Counted from the first letter of the stretch, positions 18,169 to 31,612 are shown. The stretch is DNA of 64,000 nt from Pohlia nutans (GCA_022496805.1 CM040087.1:28482253-28546252), one strand, 5' to 3'. The notes: generated by a model from the sequence alone, not told the origin. Program-made: numbers and translations.

Positions 18169-18715
18169 CCCTTTAGCGCGCCGGCGTCCAGATTCTGGAC
18201 GCCGGATGAATCTCAGCAGCTCAATTTCTGTGGTACCGGCTGTTTTTCATCCATTTTTTATTTTCTTCATTCTTGTGCTAGTTGAATACCATTTGTACGG
18301 TATGGATCTTCCAAATAAGATAATGTGAATTTTTGAATATTTACAAAAGTGATTAATGTCAAGTTTCAAACTTTCAATCTTAGTTCAAAAAAAAAGACCT
18401 TAAATATGATTTTCCATAGTAAGTAGAATCAAATAATGGAAACCATACCATCTTGTAGTGCATGTCATTCTAATTTCATTACAATATTTTTAAAAAAATT
18501 TGTGTTAATTTTGGATTTTTAATTGAATTTCAAGAGAAAACCTTGCAAAATTACTTTTAAAATATTAATAATAAATATGATGAATCCAATCGTACGGATG
18601 TTATCTACACATTGACATTTACAACTTTGTTTTGTACATCAACTCCATTTTCGTTTTTCATCAACCATTTTATAACAAATCTTTGAAAACAGTGTTGAAT
18701 CGGGACGTTAAAGGG
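18169..18715 (+). mobile_element. piggyBac-like MITE, family A copy 1 (547 bp)
   Basis: Flanked by TTAA at 18165-18168 and 18716-18719, with ends CCCTTTAGCGCG and CGGGACGTTAAAGGG. TTAA target sites with CCC ends are the piggyBac hallmark. A GC-rich near-palindrome CCGGCGTCCAGATTCTGGAC lies at the left end. The reverse-oriented sister is at 48035-48576. No coding capacity. Confidence 0.85.
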
Positions 18716-18791
18716 TTAATTTGAATTTTTCCCTTGTTTGAATATAAAATCTGTAAATATTCAAAATATCTTCAAATCATGTTGAAAACTG

Positions 18792-19405
18792 TGATCGGAC
18801 GTCCACTGCACCGTCCGATCGGGCACGTTCTCAGTCGTCCGATCTTGCAGCCGTCTGATCGCGCCGTCCTGCCGTCCGACCCAATCGTCCGTCCGATCCC
18901 GCCGTCCGCCATTCTAATCCCACTCGCCCGTCCAATTGGGCACATTCTCAATCGACCGATCGGGCAGCCGCTCGCCCGTCCGATCGAGCACCCAATCCCT
19001 CGTCCGACCCGTAGATGGAGACACCAAATTCATAGATTTCTTCGATTTCAGTGAATTACAATCAGCCCAGCACGAGGATGGGACTAAAGATCTCGTAGAT
19101 TGCGTCGTACACCTTAAACAACCGTCCGCCGTCCGCAGAAACATTGCAACGGGGCGGTCGACCTCGCCGTCGCACATGGGCGTCCGACCTGTCCGCCGTC
19201 CGACCTGCCCGCTGTCCAATCTACCCTAAACCGCCGTCCGACCTGTCCAGTCGTCCGATCGCGCCGTCCGCCGTTCGCTGAGGTAAAACCCCCGTCCGCT
19301 GTGGTAAAACCGCCGTCCGCTATGGATTTTTCAAAGTCACCGGACGCTGGGATGGGAACGTCTACGTCCAGCGGACGTCCGGACGCGAACGTCCGCGTCC
19401 CAGCG
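18792..19405. repeat. Second GC-rich CGTCCGATC motif cluster (600 bp)
   Basis: About twenty CCGTCCGATC/GCCGTCCGACC-like words lie in 600 bp, with sharp borders to AT-rich DNA on both sides. The frames it opens on both strands share a low-complexity repeat (Arg/Pro/Ser) and are not credible proteins. Confidence 0.7.
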
Positions 19406-20060
19406 TCCGAACAACCCTGAAAAGGAAAGAGACATGGCATTGATGTCCATGAAATTCACTTGGAATTTACATAATCAAGCCATTGGAGGACAAATTTGTT
19501 ACTCTAAATAACCCTAAAATAGCCATGTACATTCACTATATGACTGAGACATGGCCTAGGATAAACCACAACTTCTTGAATAACATTCTCTTACTTTTAT
19601 CTTCATGCATAGAAAAAACACACTAATAACAATTACTTTCCACACGTAGTAAGAATTCACAATAAAAGAACATAGTAACATAGTAATTAAAATTATTTTT
19701 TACACAATGTAAAAACACTTGAATTACCATTACGTTTCATGAGGTGTAATTTAGGAATGTAAAAGCATAAGATAAATGTGAATTATAGATGTAGAAAAAG
19801 GGTGGATGTTAGTAATTGTCAAAGGGACTCCAATCCAAAATAGCAAAGTGGGCCCTCGCTTCCACAGGTAGGGAACCTAAAAGTATAGTGTTTCCTAAGC
19901 TAAATATAGCCCCCACAAACGTTGCAATAAGCATGTTCCAAAAGGATGCTATGTTACAACAACGTTTGTGGCGTTGTTCCAATAACGTTTATTGGGGCTA
20001 TGGGGTGCAATTAATCCTAATGTTGAAAGCAACGTTTCTAGTGTTGCTGTCACCTTCCGT
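19406..20060. other. Gene-free, with a ~105-bp imperfect hairpin
   Basis: At about 19903-20010, ATAGCCCCCACAAACGTTG pairs imperfectly with CGTTTATTGGGGCTAT downstream, and AACGTT words recur five times. This may be a small MITE relic. The rest is AT-rich and empty. Confidence 0.4.
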
Positions 20061-20965
20061 TTCCAATAGTGATTCCTATAAAACTTTTAAAACAAGTGAA
20101 ACAAATTGAAATTGCAACTATGCTTATATTTGTTTAATTAGGACTTTCCACCATATTGGGGTTCTTTGAATAAGTGGGAAATTTTACCATCTACACAAAT
20201 AATTTTTTACTCAAGTGTATTTCTTTCAACCACCAAGCTACTATTATATTGCTTAATTGTCACTAAATATTTTAAAGAATATGAAGGGATTTACTCAATT
20301 TCTCAAGTTAAAAGAACATAAGAACATAATATTGTTAATATTGAAATTATGAGATTTAAAAGTGTCCTCCTAGTCCAAGTTTAGTATCGTTTAATGACGA
20401 TACTAAAATTGTTTAGGACTTGATCCCTCTAATCTCTAGTACTACCAACAACTATTCATTAGGAAGTTGTGACCATGACTTAGCAGCCTTAACTTGATGT
20501 CTATAGTCACTCCTCTTCAGACGGAAATGGGGTTCTTGGCTGCCACTTATAATAGTCTCCAACCTCCCATTTCGAAATCAAATAAGAAATTCACATATAA
20601 TGATGAAAATTTCATCTCGTCAAATTGGCTCTTGTATTCACACCTCCAAAAACCACACTCCTCAAGTGTGACGCAAACAGCTCAAAGTGTAAAAGTGACG
20701 CTGGAGCTTATAATTCCATAATTTACAAATGAATTACAAACTCGGTCTAGAAAACATTACACAGCCCACAGCCATAGAAGCTAGCCATGATATAGGCTTG
20801 CATATTTTTCAATTTTGCATTTAGAACGCCCAGCATTTCACTAGAGGAAAAGAATGCTCGGTTACTCCATTCTTTTGTACAGATAGCAAAAGAGTCCTCA
20901 AACTGGTGAAGCATGTGTGTCAGCAAAGAGCCTGAAGAACTGCTTCGAAGAAAGATTCTTAGGTA
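20060..20965 (+). repeat. Segmental duplication, copy 1, ending in COI1 3'-UTR-like sequence
   Basis: 20080-20560 matches 37640-38125 and 20565-20705 matches 41305-41445, both in direct orientation. 20725-20960 matches 41640-41820 and also the sequence just downstream of the COI1 stop (48835-49065), sharing TCTAGAAAACATTACACAGC. No COI1 coding sequence follows, so this is a duplicated tail, not a gene. Confidence 0.75.
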
Positions 20966-21553
20966 TTTGATGTGGTTATTTTTAGTTAGAGATTATAATT
21001 AGTACTTGGTAAGAGCGTCGTCATTTTAAAACAATAATTTGATTAAATGGATGACAATCACCAAATGGCCTTTCAAGAAATTCTTAAAAACTTTCTTATC
21101 TACCCATCAATCGTAGTTTAAGAGCTTAACATAGAAACATAAGAGAAATAAAGAAAAAATTCTTGATAGTTCAATGTCATCACTAACGTTACAGATAAAA
21201 TAATTAAGTGAAGCTATTAGTTGGATTTAAGAATTTCATTTGAAATTAGGTCACATGATGATTCCAAGGTATATTGAAAGAACTATGTGTTGAATTTATC
21301 TTTCACAACCAAGTCACCGTCAAGGTTCACTAGTCATATTGGAGAAGTTTGAATGTTTGAATCATGACAAATTTGATCGGATAGATCCGCAAGTTGGCGG
21401 CTCATTGGAGCGAATAACCCGACAATACGTCGATAACATTCTTGAAGGTACAATGTCCTATTTTAACAAGTTTGATTTAGAGATTTCATTGAAAGTCAAC
21501 CTTTTACAGTGAATTCCAAATTTCAATTGTACTTAGCTATAAAAGAGAAAATA
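20966..21553. other. AT-rich, nothing recognisable
   Basis: I see no ORF, RNA gene or defined repeat in this stretch. Confidence 0.4.
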
Positions 21554-21557
21554 TTAA

Positions 21558-22845
21558 CCCTTAAAGGTCATAGGTGTCGGCTTGAAATTAACGATTTGAG
21601 AGAAACCATTATAAAATATCACTTGTTAAAAGGGTATTTTGGAATTGATTTACAAATGAAGTTTTAGATTTCATTTTTCAGTAATAAGTATAGATCCACC
21701 AATGCAATTACTAATATTTTATTATAAGATTTGAAAGCTAAAAGTAAAAAACCATTCTAAATTTGATTACTAACAAAAAATTAACACTTTTTGAGTAAAA
21801 TTTGTTGAAATAGATTTGAAATGAGATATACCTCACTCCTGACTTCAACCGACTCTTCACGTGGTGATTATTTGAATTTTTTAGACAACATTAAATATTA
21901 TTGAGGAGTGAGTTGAGAAGGTAGTTTAAAATATATTAGCAAGGATGGGATCTTGGGAGGGGGAAACAAATAGTGAGTCAAGTTCAACATAGCCCAATTT
22001 ACACAGTTTGAGAGTATCTCTCATAATTTCCTATAATTAGCATCGTGGATATTGAAGGCTTTTCACCCCTGCGCTTAATTCAACTAAGTAAAAGAGCTTT
22101 AAGCTTTGGAGTTCTACAAAACACAACTTACCAAGTGTGAAGCATTATGACTATTGCCTCAAAAGAAAAATAAAGAAATCTAATGTCTAGAGCTAAATTT
22201 GAGTGAACTTTTGCCTCACAAATATTAATCCAAAAAAACTTTTCAACTTATATTATAATGCATATATGCACATAATCAATTAACCCCTAAATGACTAATA
22301 AATTCAAACTCATCTTACGTTTTCATTAATGCTTGGATGAAAGTCATCCAAATTTTTGGAGATACTTCACCAAGTTTTTAACCTGTTCAATGGTTAGATT
22401 TAGTAATACTTGAGTGCATATTTTTCTAAAATTACAAATGTAGAAGTATGTCAAATTGTTGACGGAGCCAAAATTGCATTGATTGTGGTTCAAAAATGAC
22501 GTTGCAAAAATGAGGTCAAAGATTTAAGGAACACAAAAATTTCAAAGAATCACCACGTTTAAGAGTATCTCATTTCAAATCCATTCCAACACATTTTACT
22601 CAAAAAATATTAAATTTTTGTTTGTAATCAAAATTAGAAGAAATTTCTAATTTTAACTTTAAAATTTTATAATTAAATATTGGTGATAGTTTTGGTGAAT
22701 CAAACTGTATAGATGGAATCCAAAAGTCAAAATCTAGAACTTTCATTTATATATCAATTCTAAAATACTCTTCAACTCTAAATAGTATTTAATGATGATT
22801 TTTCTCAAATTGTCAATTCTAGGGACACCTTGGTACATCTAAGGG
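21558..22845 (+). mobile_element. piggyBac-like foldback element with ~300-bp terminal inverted repeats (1288 bp)
   Basis: TTAA at 21554-21557 and 22846-22849 flank ends CCCTTAAAGGTCATAGGTGT and ACACCTTGGTACATCTAAGGG. The inverted similarity continues inward about 300 bp (left about 21558-21860, right about 22545-22845), around a 700-bp centre. There is no transposase. Its right TTAA is also the left TTAA of the next element. Confidence 0.8.
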
Positions 22846-22849
22846 TTAA

Positions 22850-23415
22850 CCCCTAACCGCCCAACCATCCATATTTTGGATGATGTACGGATTTGAACTC
22901 GGATTTCTCATCGGTCATGCACTTTTTGCAGTGTGAAATTTTTACTAAAACTTTTATGGGAAGTTAGCTTTGTGCATGTGTGATCCGATTAGAAAGGAGA
23001 TGATTTGTGAAATTTTTATGCCTCATTTCATGTTGTAGTGTTCCACCCGAAATTTGAAAATTTAGTCTAAAAGTGCTCTTGAAAAAGTCAAGTACTAGAA
23101 ATAAGCAACCAAAAAATCTCCAAAAATCACTACACTTAGAGTATCACATTTCAACCCATCTCAAAAAAAATTCAATATTAGATTCTCAATATCTTATTCG
23201 TAATCATATTACAAAAGAGCTCTAAATTTTAAGTTTTAAAATTTGTACACAAATATTGGTGATAGCAATTACAAATCTAACTGTATGGATAGAATCTAAA
23301 ATGCATAATGTACAACTTTATTCATTCATCAAATTGAAAATACCCCTGTTAGTTGCATTTTATAATGCATTTTTGAAAAACTGCCAAATCTGGAAAGGGT
23401 GAGGACGTTTAGGGG
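22850..23415 (+). mobile_element. piggyBac-like MITE, family B (566 bp)
   Basis: TTAA at 22846-22849 and 23416-23419; ends CCCCTAACCGCCCAACC and GGTGAGGACGTTTAGGGG. Related sequences occur at 15188-15311, 28553-29139 and, by its end, 52832-53367. Non-coding. Confidence 0.85.
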
Positions 23416-23606
23416 TTAAACAATGCACAAGGATGTATACACAATCTAGTTCTATGCAATGATTCTAAATCAAAATCTATCCTCCAGGCTTGAAGTGACT
23501 TCGTAGTTTATATGACAATTTTTTTTTTTGAAAATCATCTTTAGAAAAGTGTTATAAACTTATATTGTACGTATAAGCACTTATTCTACTTTAATGCTAG
23601 CTTTAA

Positions 23607-24138
23607 CCCCTAAGTGACAAATCGACCATTTTCTAATCGTAGCCCAAACAACAATGACTACCTATGATCAAGAAATGACATTTTTTGAGTTTTGAGTTTT
23701 TGCCATAATTAGAGGTAGAGATCATTTTCTAGTGTTTTTTGATGCAATTCATCTGTGGTATTGAGGTTCACTAAAGAATTTCTCAAAGACAAAGACTTCA
23801 ATATTGTCTCAGTGTTATAAGATTAACTATTTCAGGAAAGTGATTATGTTTTCTCCTTTGAAATTTTTTCCTTTCCAAATTCTAGAATAGAATGTCAAGT
23901 TTTAACTAATCGTATCAAAATTTAAATTCTAAAAATAAAACTTGTAATTTTGGTGAGTATTTAATGATAAATGCTTCTAAATTCATTAACTGAGTATTTA
24001 AAATTGTTTTTGAAAGTTTGACTATACGGATAATTACTAAACAACATACTTCTCATTTTACCAAACTTCATCGAAGTTGCACAAGTAACAATTTATAACA
24101 CATCTAGGTTTTGCCTTTACCCCTCTATCATTTAGGGA
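23607..24138 (+). mobile_element. piggyBac-like MITE, family C (532 bp)
   Basis: TTAA at 23603-23606 and 24139-24142; ends CCCCTAAGTGAC and ATCATTTAGGGA. A diverged relative starts at 44806 (TCCCTAAGTGATG after TTAA). Confidence 0.75.
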
Positions 24139-24419
24139 TTAATGACCACACACTCAATGTATGGATTTTATTCTGTTCTTTAGTCAATGTTGCCCATAAA
24201 TGGCAGGCATCCTACCTACCATAAATTCTTCTTCAAATTGCATGCACTTCTATTTTCTTTTCTTGCTTCCCAAAGTTTGAAATTTACATATTTCTTTTCT
24301 AATTGTTTCCCAAATTTACATTATTTATTACAAGCACTAAAGTCCAATAAATCCCCATTCTCGTACTTTGCTTGCATCTTGAGAAACAAAATTTTAACCA
24401 TATTTCATCAATTTAAGTC

Positions 24420-24690
24420 TTGGGGAAGTCACTTAGTGTAAATTTTAGGAACATATAAGCAAACAAAGGGTATTTAATGGGGGGCTATGAAATAATTGAA
24501 ATATTATACTATTTATAGTATATTTAGGATTTATTCTAGGAATATTCTTAGAACATTACCAATTTGGTTTTAAAACACCCTATATTACTTCTATAAATTT
24601 ATAATTTTTATCTCAAATGAATAAAAGACACCCTATATTTGTTCTCTCATAGTTATCTAAATTCTTGACAGTGACTTCTTTGGGATTTTA
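24420..24690 (+). repeat. Direct repeat of about 270 bp, left copy
   Basis: It matches 25561-25830 over its whole length (GTCACTTAGTGTAAATTTT; ATCTCAAATGAATAAA; CTCATAGTTATCTAAATTC), 1141 bp apart. It could be a local duplication or LTRs of a small element, but no TG...CA ends or target duplication are evident. Confidence 0.7.
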
Positions 24691-24914
24691 GTTGGGAAGA
24701 ATAGATATTTTTAAAATAAAATAAACCAAAGTATTTATACCGGTAATTCAGGTGAGTCAATGGCCATGTCATTTGATGTCTATTGTGTAATTTATTGATT
24801 GTGAGATTTCTAAGAAGAAATGTCAAAAAGATATCAAAATTTTGTATATTGGTGCATAGTTTTAGCAAGTCCTTAGAAATTAAAAAAGAATGTTAATTTT
24901 TTATGTATAATGCA

Positions 24915-25500
24915 TTTAACCCCTTAAAGCGCGAGGGGGTAAAGCAAAACTAAGATGTATTATGAAATGCGACTTTCATAACTTAAATGAATTTTATTCC
25001 ATTAAAGACATTGAAAAACATAATGTTTTTGAAAATTATCTATACAATCAAATTTCTAAATATAGTATATGATATTGAATTAATAAATATAGAAGAAATT
25101 AACTTTAAAAATTCACCAAAATTACATTTTCTATTTTTAAAATTCAAAATTTGGTATTATTGATTGGAATTTTATTTTTCATTCAAGAAGCAAAAAAAGA
25201 AAAAGAATTGTTGAACAAAAATAGAAAAAAACAAAAGAATTGATGAAGCAGAAAGAGAAAAAAAAATTAAAGAACAAAATTACTTTCTCCAAATAATATA
25301 TTTGTAACACTACTGTAAACATTCTTCTATGAAGAGTTTAACTTAGCTTGGCAATATTCAAATTGGGTTGAAAAGTAGACTAGACTTTCTTATTTAAATA
25401 ATTTGAATTTATTCAAAAATTAATTTTTTGACCTCAATCAGCACTTTAAAAAGGACAAGGAATTCAAAATAGTGTCTTAGGCTCTTAGGGCTTAATTATA
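24915..25500 (+). mobile_element. Probable decayed piggyBac-like element between the direct repeats
   Basis: TTAACCCCTTAAAGCGCG starts near 24916, and a weaker partner CTTAGGGCTTAA lies near 25485. The interior is AT-rich with A-runs and is non-coding. Borders are uncertain. Confidence 0.4.
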
Positions 25501-25560
25501 TTTTTGACATTCTAAAGCACAAGAATGAATGCTAGAAATTGTTTCAAAATTTTTACAACC

Positions 25561-25830
25561 TCGGGAAAGTCACTCAGTGTAAATTTTGGATACACATGAG
25601 CGAACAAAGGGTATTTAATGGGGACAATGAAATAATTGGAATATTATTCTATTTATAGTTTATTCAAGGTATATTCTAGGAATATTTTAAAATATTCCTC
25701 ATTTGGTTTTAAAAGCTCTATATTACTTTTATAAATTTATAATTTTAATCTCAAATGAATAAAGGACATCGTATATTTGTTCTCTCATAGTTATCTAAAT
25801 TCTTGACAATAACTTCCCCGGGTTTACAAC
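25561..25830 (+). repeat. Direct repeat of about 270 bp, right copy
   Basis: Partner of 24420-24690, with scattered substitutions and short indels. Confidence 0.7.
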
Positions 25831-26304
25831 GTTGAGCAACAAGCATGTGTTGCTTGGAAATAGAGCACTCATTTTAACAAGAATTACCATGTAGTCTGAT
25901 TAGCCTCTCTTTCGTCCATAATCAAATTATTTGAGCATAATCAAACATATTGGACCAGACCATCTTTAGAAAATATTTGACTTGGTGGCCTGTGCAAGCT
26001 ACAACGCAACATAAAGGACACGTTCTATTATTCAAACCCTAATTTTAACAAACATAAAGGAGTACACACTAGATGCCTAAATGAGTTAGAGAAGTGCACC
26101 AAGAATGTATTTTCTGCCAAAGTGAATATTAATATTTGTATGATTGTAATTCTCTATCATATCAAGACTTCTAAGATTTCGGAGTTTTTATTACAAATTT
26201 TACTCTTGCAATGAAGTACAATCACTACATTAGAGAGGGTCCTTATAGGCTACCCGTGCCTATACTATCGCCGTTCTGTAGAGCGGTGTTCACACCAAAG
26301 TCAT
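25831..26304. other. AT-rich, nothing recognisable
   Basis: No gene or defined repeat is visible. Confidence 0.4.
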
Positions 26305-26530
26305 ATCCCTATGCGTAAATGCATAGTTATTGAAGTATATTCGTTGTTAGAGAGTGGGATGGCCCATATCCCTATGCGTATTTACTGAGGTATATCCGTT
26401 GTCAAAGAGTGAGATGGTCCATATGCCTATGCATAGGTACTGAGGTATATTCCTTGTCAAAGAATGAGATGGCCTATATCCCTATGCCTAGTTACTAAGG
26501 TATATCCGTTGTCAGAGAGTGAGATGGCCG
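26305..26530 (+). repeat. 55-bp tandem repeat, four copies
   Basis: Units begin CATATCCCTATGC and end GAGTGAGATGGCC. Three copies are exactly 55 bp; the first has 8 extra bases (63 bp). Non-coding. Confidence 0.9.
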
Positions 26531-28110
26531 ACATCCAACGTAGACTAGCTCAAACCAAAAACCACACCCGCTTTCAAGAGTAGGTTCATTGCTTTTTTTC
26601 TTTTATCATTTATATATCCACTATGAACAATATTAGCAAAATTTGCAAAAAATTCAAGACTGGGCCACCATGAGGACTCACAATATCTCTAAGACTCACA
26701 CTCATTTTCCAATGAATAGTACCCAAGCTCACCTGTTGTCACATGGAAGGCATGAGTCTCTCATGATGAGTAGCTCTTACATTAGTCTAAAAGAGAAAAA
26801 TTAGTTTTGAACAACATTAAATCAATGGAAAATGTTGATTGGAGTTGTGTTAGACACTCAGTTGAAGATTCAATGTATTGAAACTTAATCACAGTAGTAC
26901 ATGTCACATGAGAGCACTACGTGTTAGAATTACATACTCATGCATGCCTTGTTTAACTATTCACATGGACACGCAAGCGCTTGATTAGGGCGCCCAATCT
27001 TCCAAGCACGCATACTCAAACACCTATTTAGACAACCCTAATGCCAATCAACATAGTTCATATATTTTGGTTAATTACATATAGATGGGTGTATGTGATG
27101 TTATAACCAACATCACTGTGAATCCCTCTATGACACTATTGTTGAACAAATCATTGTATTTTAGATAAATCTTGATAATTTCCGGTTGTGTGTTACTATG
27201 TTAGTAAGTGACAATCATAGAAGTGAACAAATTAAATACCAATATGAACTTTGGGAATTTATCATGCATTGAAACTTTATTCATTCATTTTAAGAAATGT
27301 ATATTTTAAAAAATAAAGTTGTTCTTTACTTCAAACTTTCTTTGAGAACCGTTGGGCTTCAATTTCAATTTATTTTTTATGGTTATGTGAACACTTGCTA
27401 AAAATAATGGACATTAGTGAACTTAAATATACTTTGCAAATAGGTCAATTATGTAATAGTGTATTTTTATAAACATGATGGATGATAATTGATAAAGTGT
27501 GCCAAACATATATGTGATTCATGCATACTACTTTTTATAACTCTTGTATTAGTTTTGTTTATACTATCATTCGTGTTAAATTGTTAAGTTTGTAATGTTG
27601 CTTGAAACTATGTTAATGGACAATATTATTGGTCCATTCAATATGGCTTTCACCCAAGTTATCAAACATGACTTTTGGGCATGGACAAACTAACAAATGG
27701 ATCACTGGGTCCAACAAGTCTTTTAGGGTTTAAGAAATTAAGGAATTGGGCACAAAATTAATATGGATATGCCTAAATATTCTAAAATTTACTCAAATAT
27801 TCTTGAATAAATTGACATTGGATGGATGGAAGGCTAATTAGATAGTGCGATTAAACAAATGGGCTACCCATTGGGTATTGTGAAAACTATGACATTAAAT
27901 ACTGAGGGATATATTCAATTTTGAATAGTAATCATATTAGGGGGAGTCACTTCCAAATATTCCAAAATGACGTGCTAGTAACAAATAATAGGGTCCAAAT
28001 AAATCTTTGCAGGTAATAATTATAATTGAATTACATTAATATAAGATGCTTAAAAATGATTAGAAGAATAAAAGTGAGAATACTACTAATTTTAGTAAGA
28101 ATTATTTTTA
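26531..28110. other. 1.6 kb AT-rich intergenic DNA
   Basis: No supported gene or complete transposon is visible. Confidence 0.4.
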
Positions 28111-28116
28111 TTTTTT

Positions 28117-28245
28117 ATCCTCTCAACTATTCTCTAATACACATATGGGAGATTAAAGCAAATTCTTTTGTAGGAATAGTTATGTAAGCGGGATTCAAAT
28201 TTTCCCTGTTAGATGTGTATATGGGAATTTTAATTTCTTTGGTAT
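28117..28245 (+). repeat. Dispersed repeat, copy 1
   Basis: It matches 34735-34850 in direct orientation (ACATATGGGAGATTAAAGCA and GTGTATATGGGAATTTTAAT). Termini are not clear; probably an old MITE or LTR piece. Confidence 0.6.
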
Positions 28246-28552
28246 GAGTAAGGGAATGTTACATCACATAGGGAATTTGACTTTGATTGGGGAATTTCCC
28301 AATTTATCTCAATGAAGAATGAAGTTCATTCATATTTGGTATGGTAAATTCATAATGAGTTTGATAATTATTTTCAATATAGACCACTTTATATCTACAT
28401 CACCAATCACACGTACTACAAGTTATCTCAATTACTTCAACTCAAACAATCTCCAAACTCTACAACTAGTCCATACTTTTGTTATTATTCTAAATCAGAT
28501 TTAATAAGATAATTGGTGGGCAGTGGTATACATTACTTCATAAGTCATCACT

Positions 28553-29139
28553 ACCTACCCAATCATTTTTTGAGTGAAGTATATAGAATTGAATTTCGTT
28601 TTCTCATCCATCATACACTTTTTGCAGTAAAATAAATATTACAAAATTATGTAGCAAAATAGCTTCATCGCCTTCATGCATGTGTGATTCGATTAGAAAG
28701 GAGATGATTTGTAAAACTTTTATGCTTCATTTCAACCCATAGTGATCAATCAAAAGTTTCTAAGATCTTAGATCAAAATGAATAAAAAGTGCTCTTGAAA
28801 AAATCAACTCATAAAATTAAGCAACCAAAAAATCTCTAGAAATCATTGCACTTAGAATGTTACATTTCAACCCATCACAACAAATCTCATCCATAAACTG
28901 TCAACATCTTATTTATAATTGAATTACAAAAGAATATTGAATTTTACACTTCAAATTTTATACAAAGATATTAGTGATTGCAATCATAGATTTAATTGTA
29001 TGAATCAAATCTAAAATTCATGATGTGCAACTTTTATTCATGCATTAAGTTCAAAATATCCCGCTTAATTGCATTTTATAATGCATCTTTATAATTCTCC
29101 AATTCTCCAAATCTGAAGAAGGTTGTTGGCATTTTGACG
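28553..29139 (+). mobile_element. Decayed piggyBac-like MITE, family B relative
   Basis: It aligns along its length with 22850-23415 (shared GTGTGATTCGATTAGAAAGG and TTGCATTTTATAATGCAT). The right TTAA is at 29140-29143. The left CCCCTAA end is eroded. Confidence 0.6.
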
Positions 29140-29143
29140 TTAA

Positions 29144-30759
29144 TCTCTATACTATTTATATTTATATTATATAATGTCAATCCAATAATTTATTATTGCA
29201 TATTAAGAATGTTGTTTAAATTAAATTTTATGAGATACTATCTAATCACTTTAGCTTACAAATATAAAAATGGTAGAATTTTGATGAATTTCCTATGGAA
29301 TTATCAATTATAATTTTTTTTTCTTGTTTTATTTATCAAAAATTGGTAAATTACATCATTTTTCATACTACACCACTGAACCTAAACAAATGCACTTACT
29401 CCATCAAGCACTAAGATCTCAAAATATTTTAATATTGTAAAATGGAATCTTTTAATATTCCAAGTTGGAATCTTTTGAATAACTATAGAATATTGTAGAA
29501 TATTCCCAAAATATTCATAAATGTCCTTACGGTTTAAATTCCCAATATAGTTTTAGATCTTCATTTATAGAATTTAGAAGCAATCAACATTAAAAATTCA
29601 ATGAACTTAGATTTTATATTCTCATAATTTTGGTATTATTGGTTATAATTGAACTTTTCATCACAGAAAGGAAAAAAAAAAAAAAAAAAAAAAAAACTAG
29701 AAAAGATGTCTATAAAAGAACATCATTACTTTTCCTAAATAGTAAAATTTGTTACACAAAACAATGTAAAGGTGTTGGTTTTCTAAAAGTTCCTCTAGGT
29801 GGAGTTTAACTTGGATTGGCATGATTCAAATTGGGTTTAAGAGCAAACTTGATTTCCTATTAGAAGATAAGAATAATTTAATCAAACTTTAAAAAATTTA
29901 GTCTTGTGCAGCTTATTAAAGGGGGGATCGACCAAAAACAATCTCTCAAAGCATTATAGGTTAAATTGAGTTTAAAATCAGACTTTCTTTGAACTCAATT
30001 TGATCAACTTTTCAAAAAATATAAATATAAAAGCTTTTCATTGTTTGCTACAACATTTTGACTATTCAAATTTTTTTTCAATCAATCCCAAATTTATGCA
30101 CTTTCGAGTTTACTTTTTTACTTTCATTCTACATACCTCTCTTTCTTTACTTCATTTCAACGTGAATATCCAAGATTTTACATTTAAATTTATTTTTTAT
30201 TAAACCCTCAACTATTTTTTCTAACATACAATCAAAAAAATTTAATTGAAGCAAAAAGGCATGTATGATAAAATGTCATAAAGTGTTAAAAAAGTTACAA
30301 AAACATAAAAACACTTACAATGAAATAAAAAATACATATTGGAAAATAAATGTTCTCAACATCGCAAAAAATACACAAATTGAAAAAAGAAGAAGCTATC
30401 AGCCATCATGATTTCTTCAAAAAGAAACAATTCAAAAAAATTTGAAATTTTTTTTAGATATAGAGAAAAGCTAGTATGATGTAGTGCAAAAAAAAATGGA
30501 TTGTTTTTTTATAATTAATAAGAAAATTTGTTCACTTGCATGAACATTTGTATGTGGTGTGGTGGCTTAGTACTTGCTTGAGGTTTAGAAGGTCTTCATA
30601 TATACATATACATATACATATAGTATAACATCATTTTTTTGATACGAAATGAACTATACTCTACTAATAGAGAATCATAAGGAAAAAGTAACACGTAAAT
30701 CAAGACCCCAGAAGGGTTTGGCAACAACATTTTGTTTCAATGTATTAAAACTTAACCCT
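29144..30759. other. AT-rich intergenic DNA with a poly-A tract
   Basis: An A-run of about 25 bases lies at 29672-29697. No gene is supported; the short frame at 30000-30203 has no recognisable features. Part of 29560-29900 resembles 25080-25440 loosely. Confidence 0.4.
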
Positions 30760-30763
30760 TTAA

Positions 30764-31612
30764 CCCTTAACTTCCTGAGGGGTTTTGCCATAAACTAAAT
30801 GTGCTATAAAATATGTGTTACGTGACTTTTTAGAAGTTTTATAGAACATTAAAGTTGTAGTACACGACGTATAGATCCTATCTATACAATTGAATTCCAC
30901 TAAAACACTTTGGAATTTTTAAATGAAATTAAAAATAAAAACTTTGAATATTCGTAAAAATTTTAAAAATGATTTTTTTTCAATTTTTTTTTAGAATTGG
31001 CTAAAAGTATAATGTTCATAACATAGTTATAAGATGCCAAGATTTAGGATATTTTATTTTGTAAAAACACCAATTTGAACAATTAAAGACAAGAATTGGT
31101 TAAAATAATCACTTTAAACGAGATGAATTCTATTGAATATTTAAGCATCTTATTAAACTTATAATTTTGGCCAATCATAATGAAATTTAAGAAATAAATA
31201 TTAATTTTGTATTTTTTATGAATTTTGGTAGTTTATAGCTTAAAAATTATATATCTAATTATTTATGATGAAGTTTTGAAATCTATTTTGATAGAAATGA
31301 ACTATAATTTATAATCCAGAATTAGTCTTCATATGTCTTTGCAAAATTCATGCATTATCATGCATTTTTTCAAATATTTGCAAATTCGATAACTTTTTAA
31401 GTTGCTTCAGGCACATGAACGACCATCATTCTTTATTTATTATAAAATTAATTAAAACAACATTTTCAGTGATCCAAACACATATTCTTATAGCCAACTT
31501 GATTCTGAAGAGGTTAGGCTTTTGAAACACTCAATTCAGACACTTTTAACATGTTTTACAACCTTTTCTATTTTTGGTGCGATTCATTTTGGGTCGCCCA
31601 GGAAGTTAAGGA
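30764..31612 (+). mobile_element. piggyBac-like MITE, family D (849 bp)
   Basis: TTAA at 30760-30763 and 31613-31616; ends CCCTTAACTTCCTGAGGGG and GCCCAGGAAGTTAAGGA. The right TTAA is shared with the neighbouring element. Confidence 0.8.

Noticed and set aside
24420..25830. LTR retrotransposon with 270-bp LTRs
   Set aside because: The direct repeats lack TG...CA ends, a target duplication, a primer-binding site and any coding sequence.
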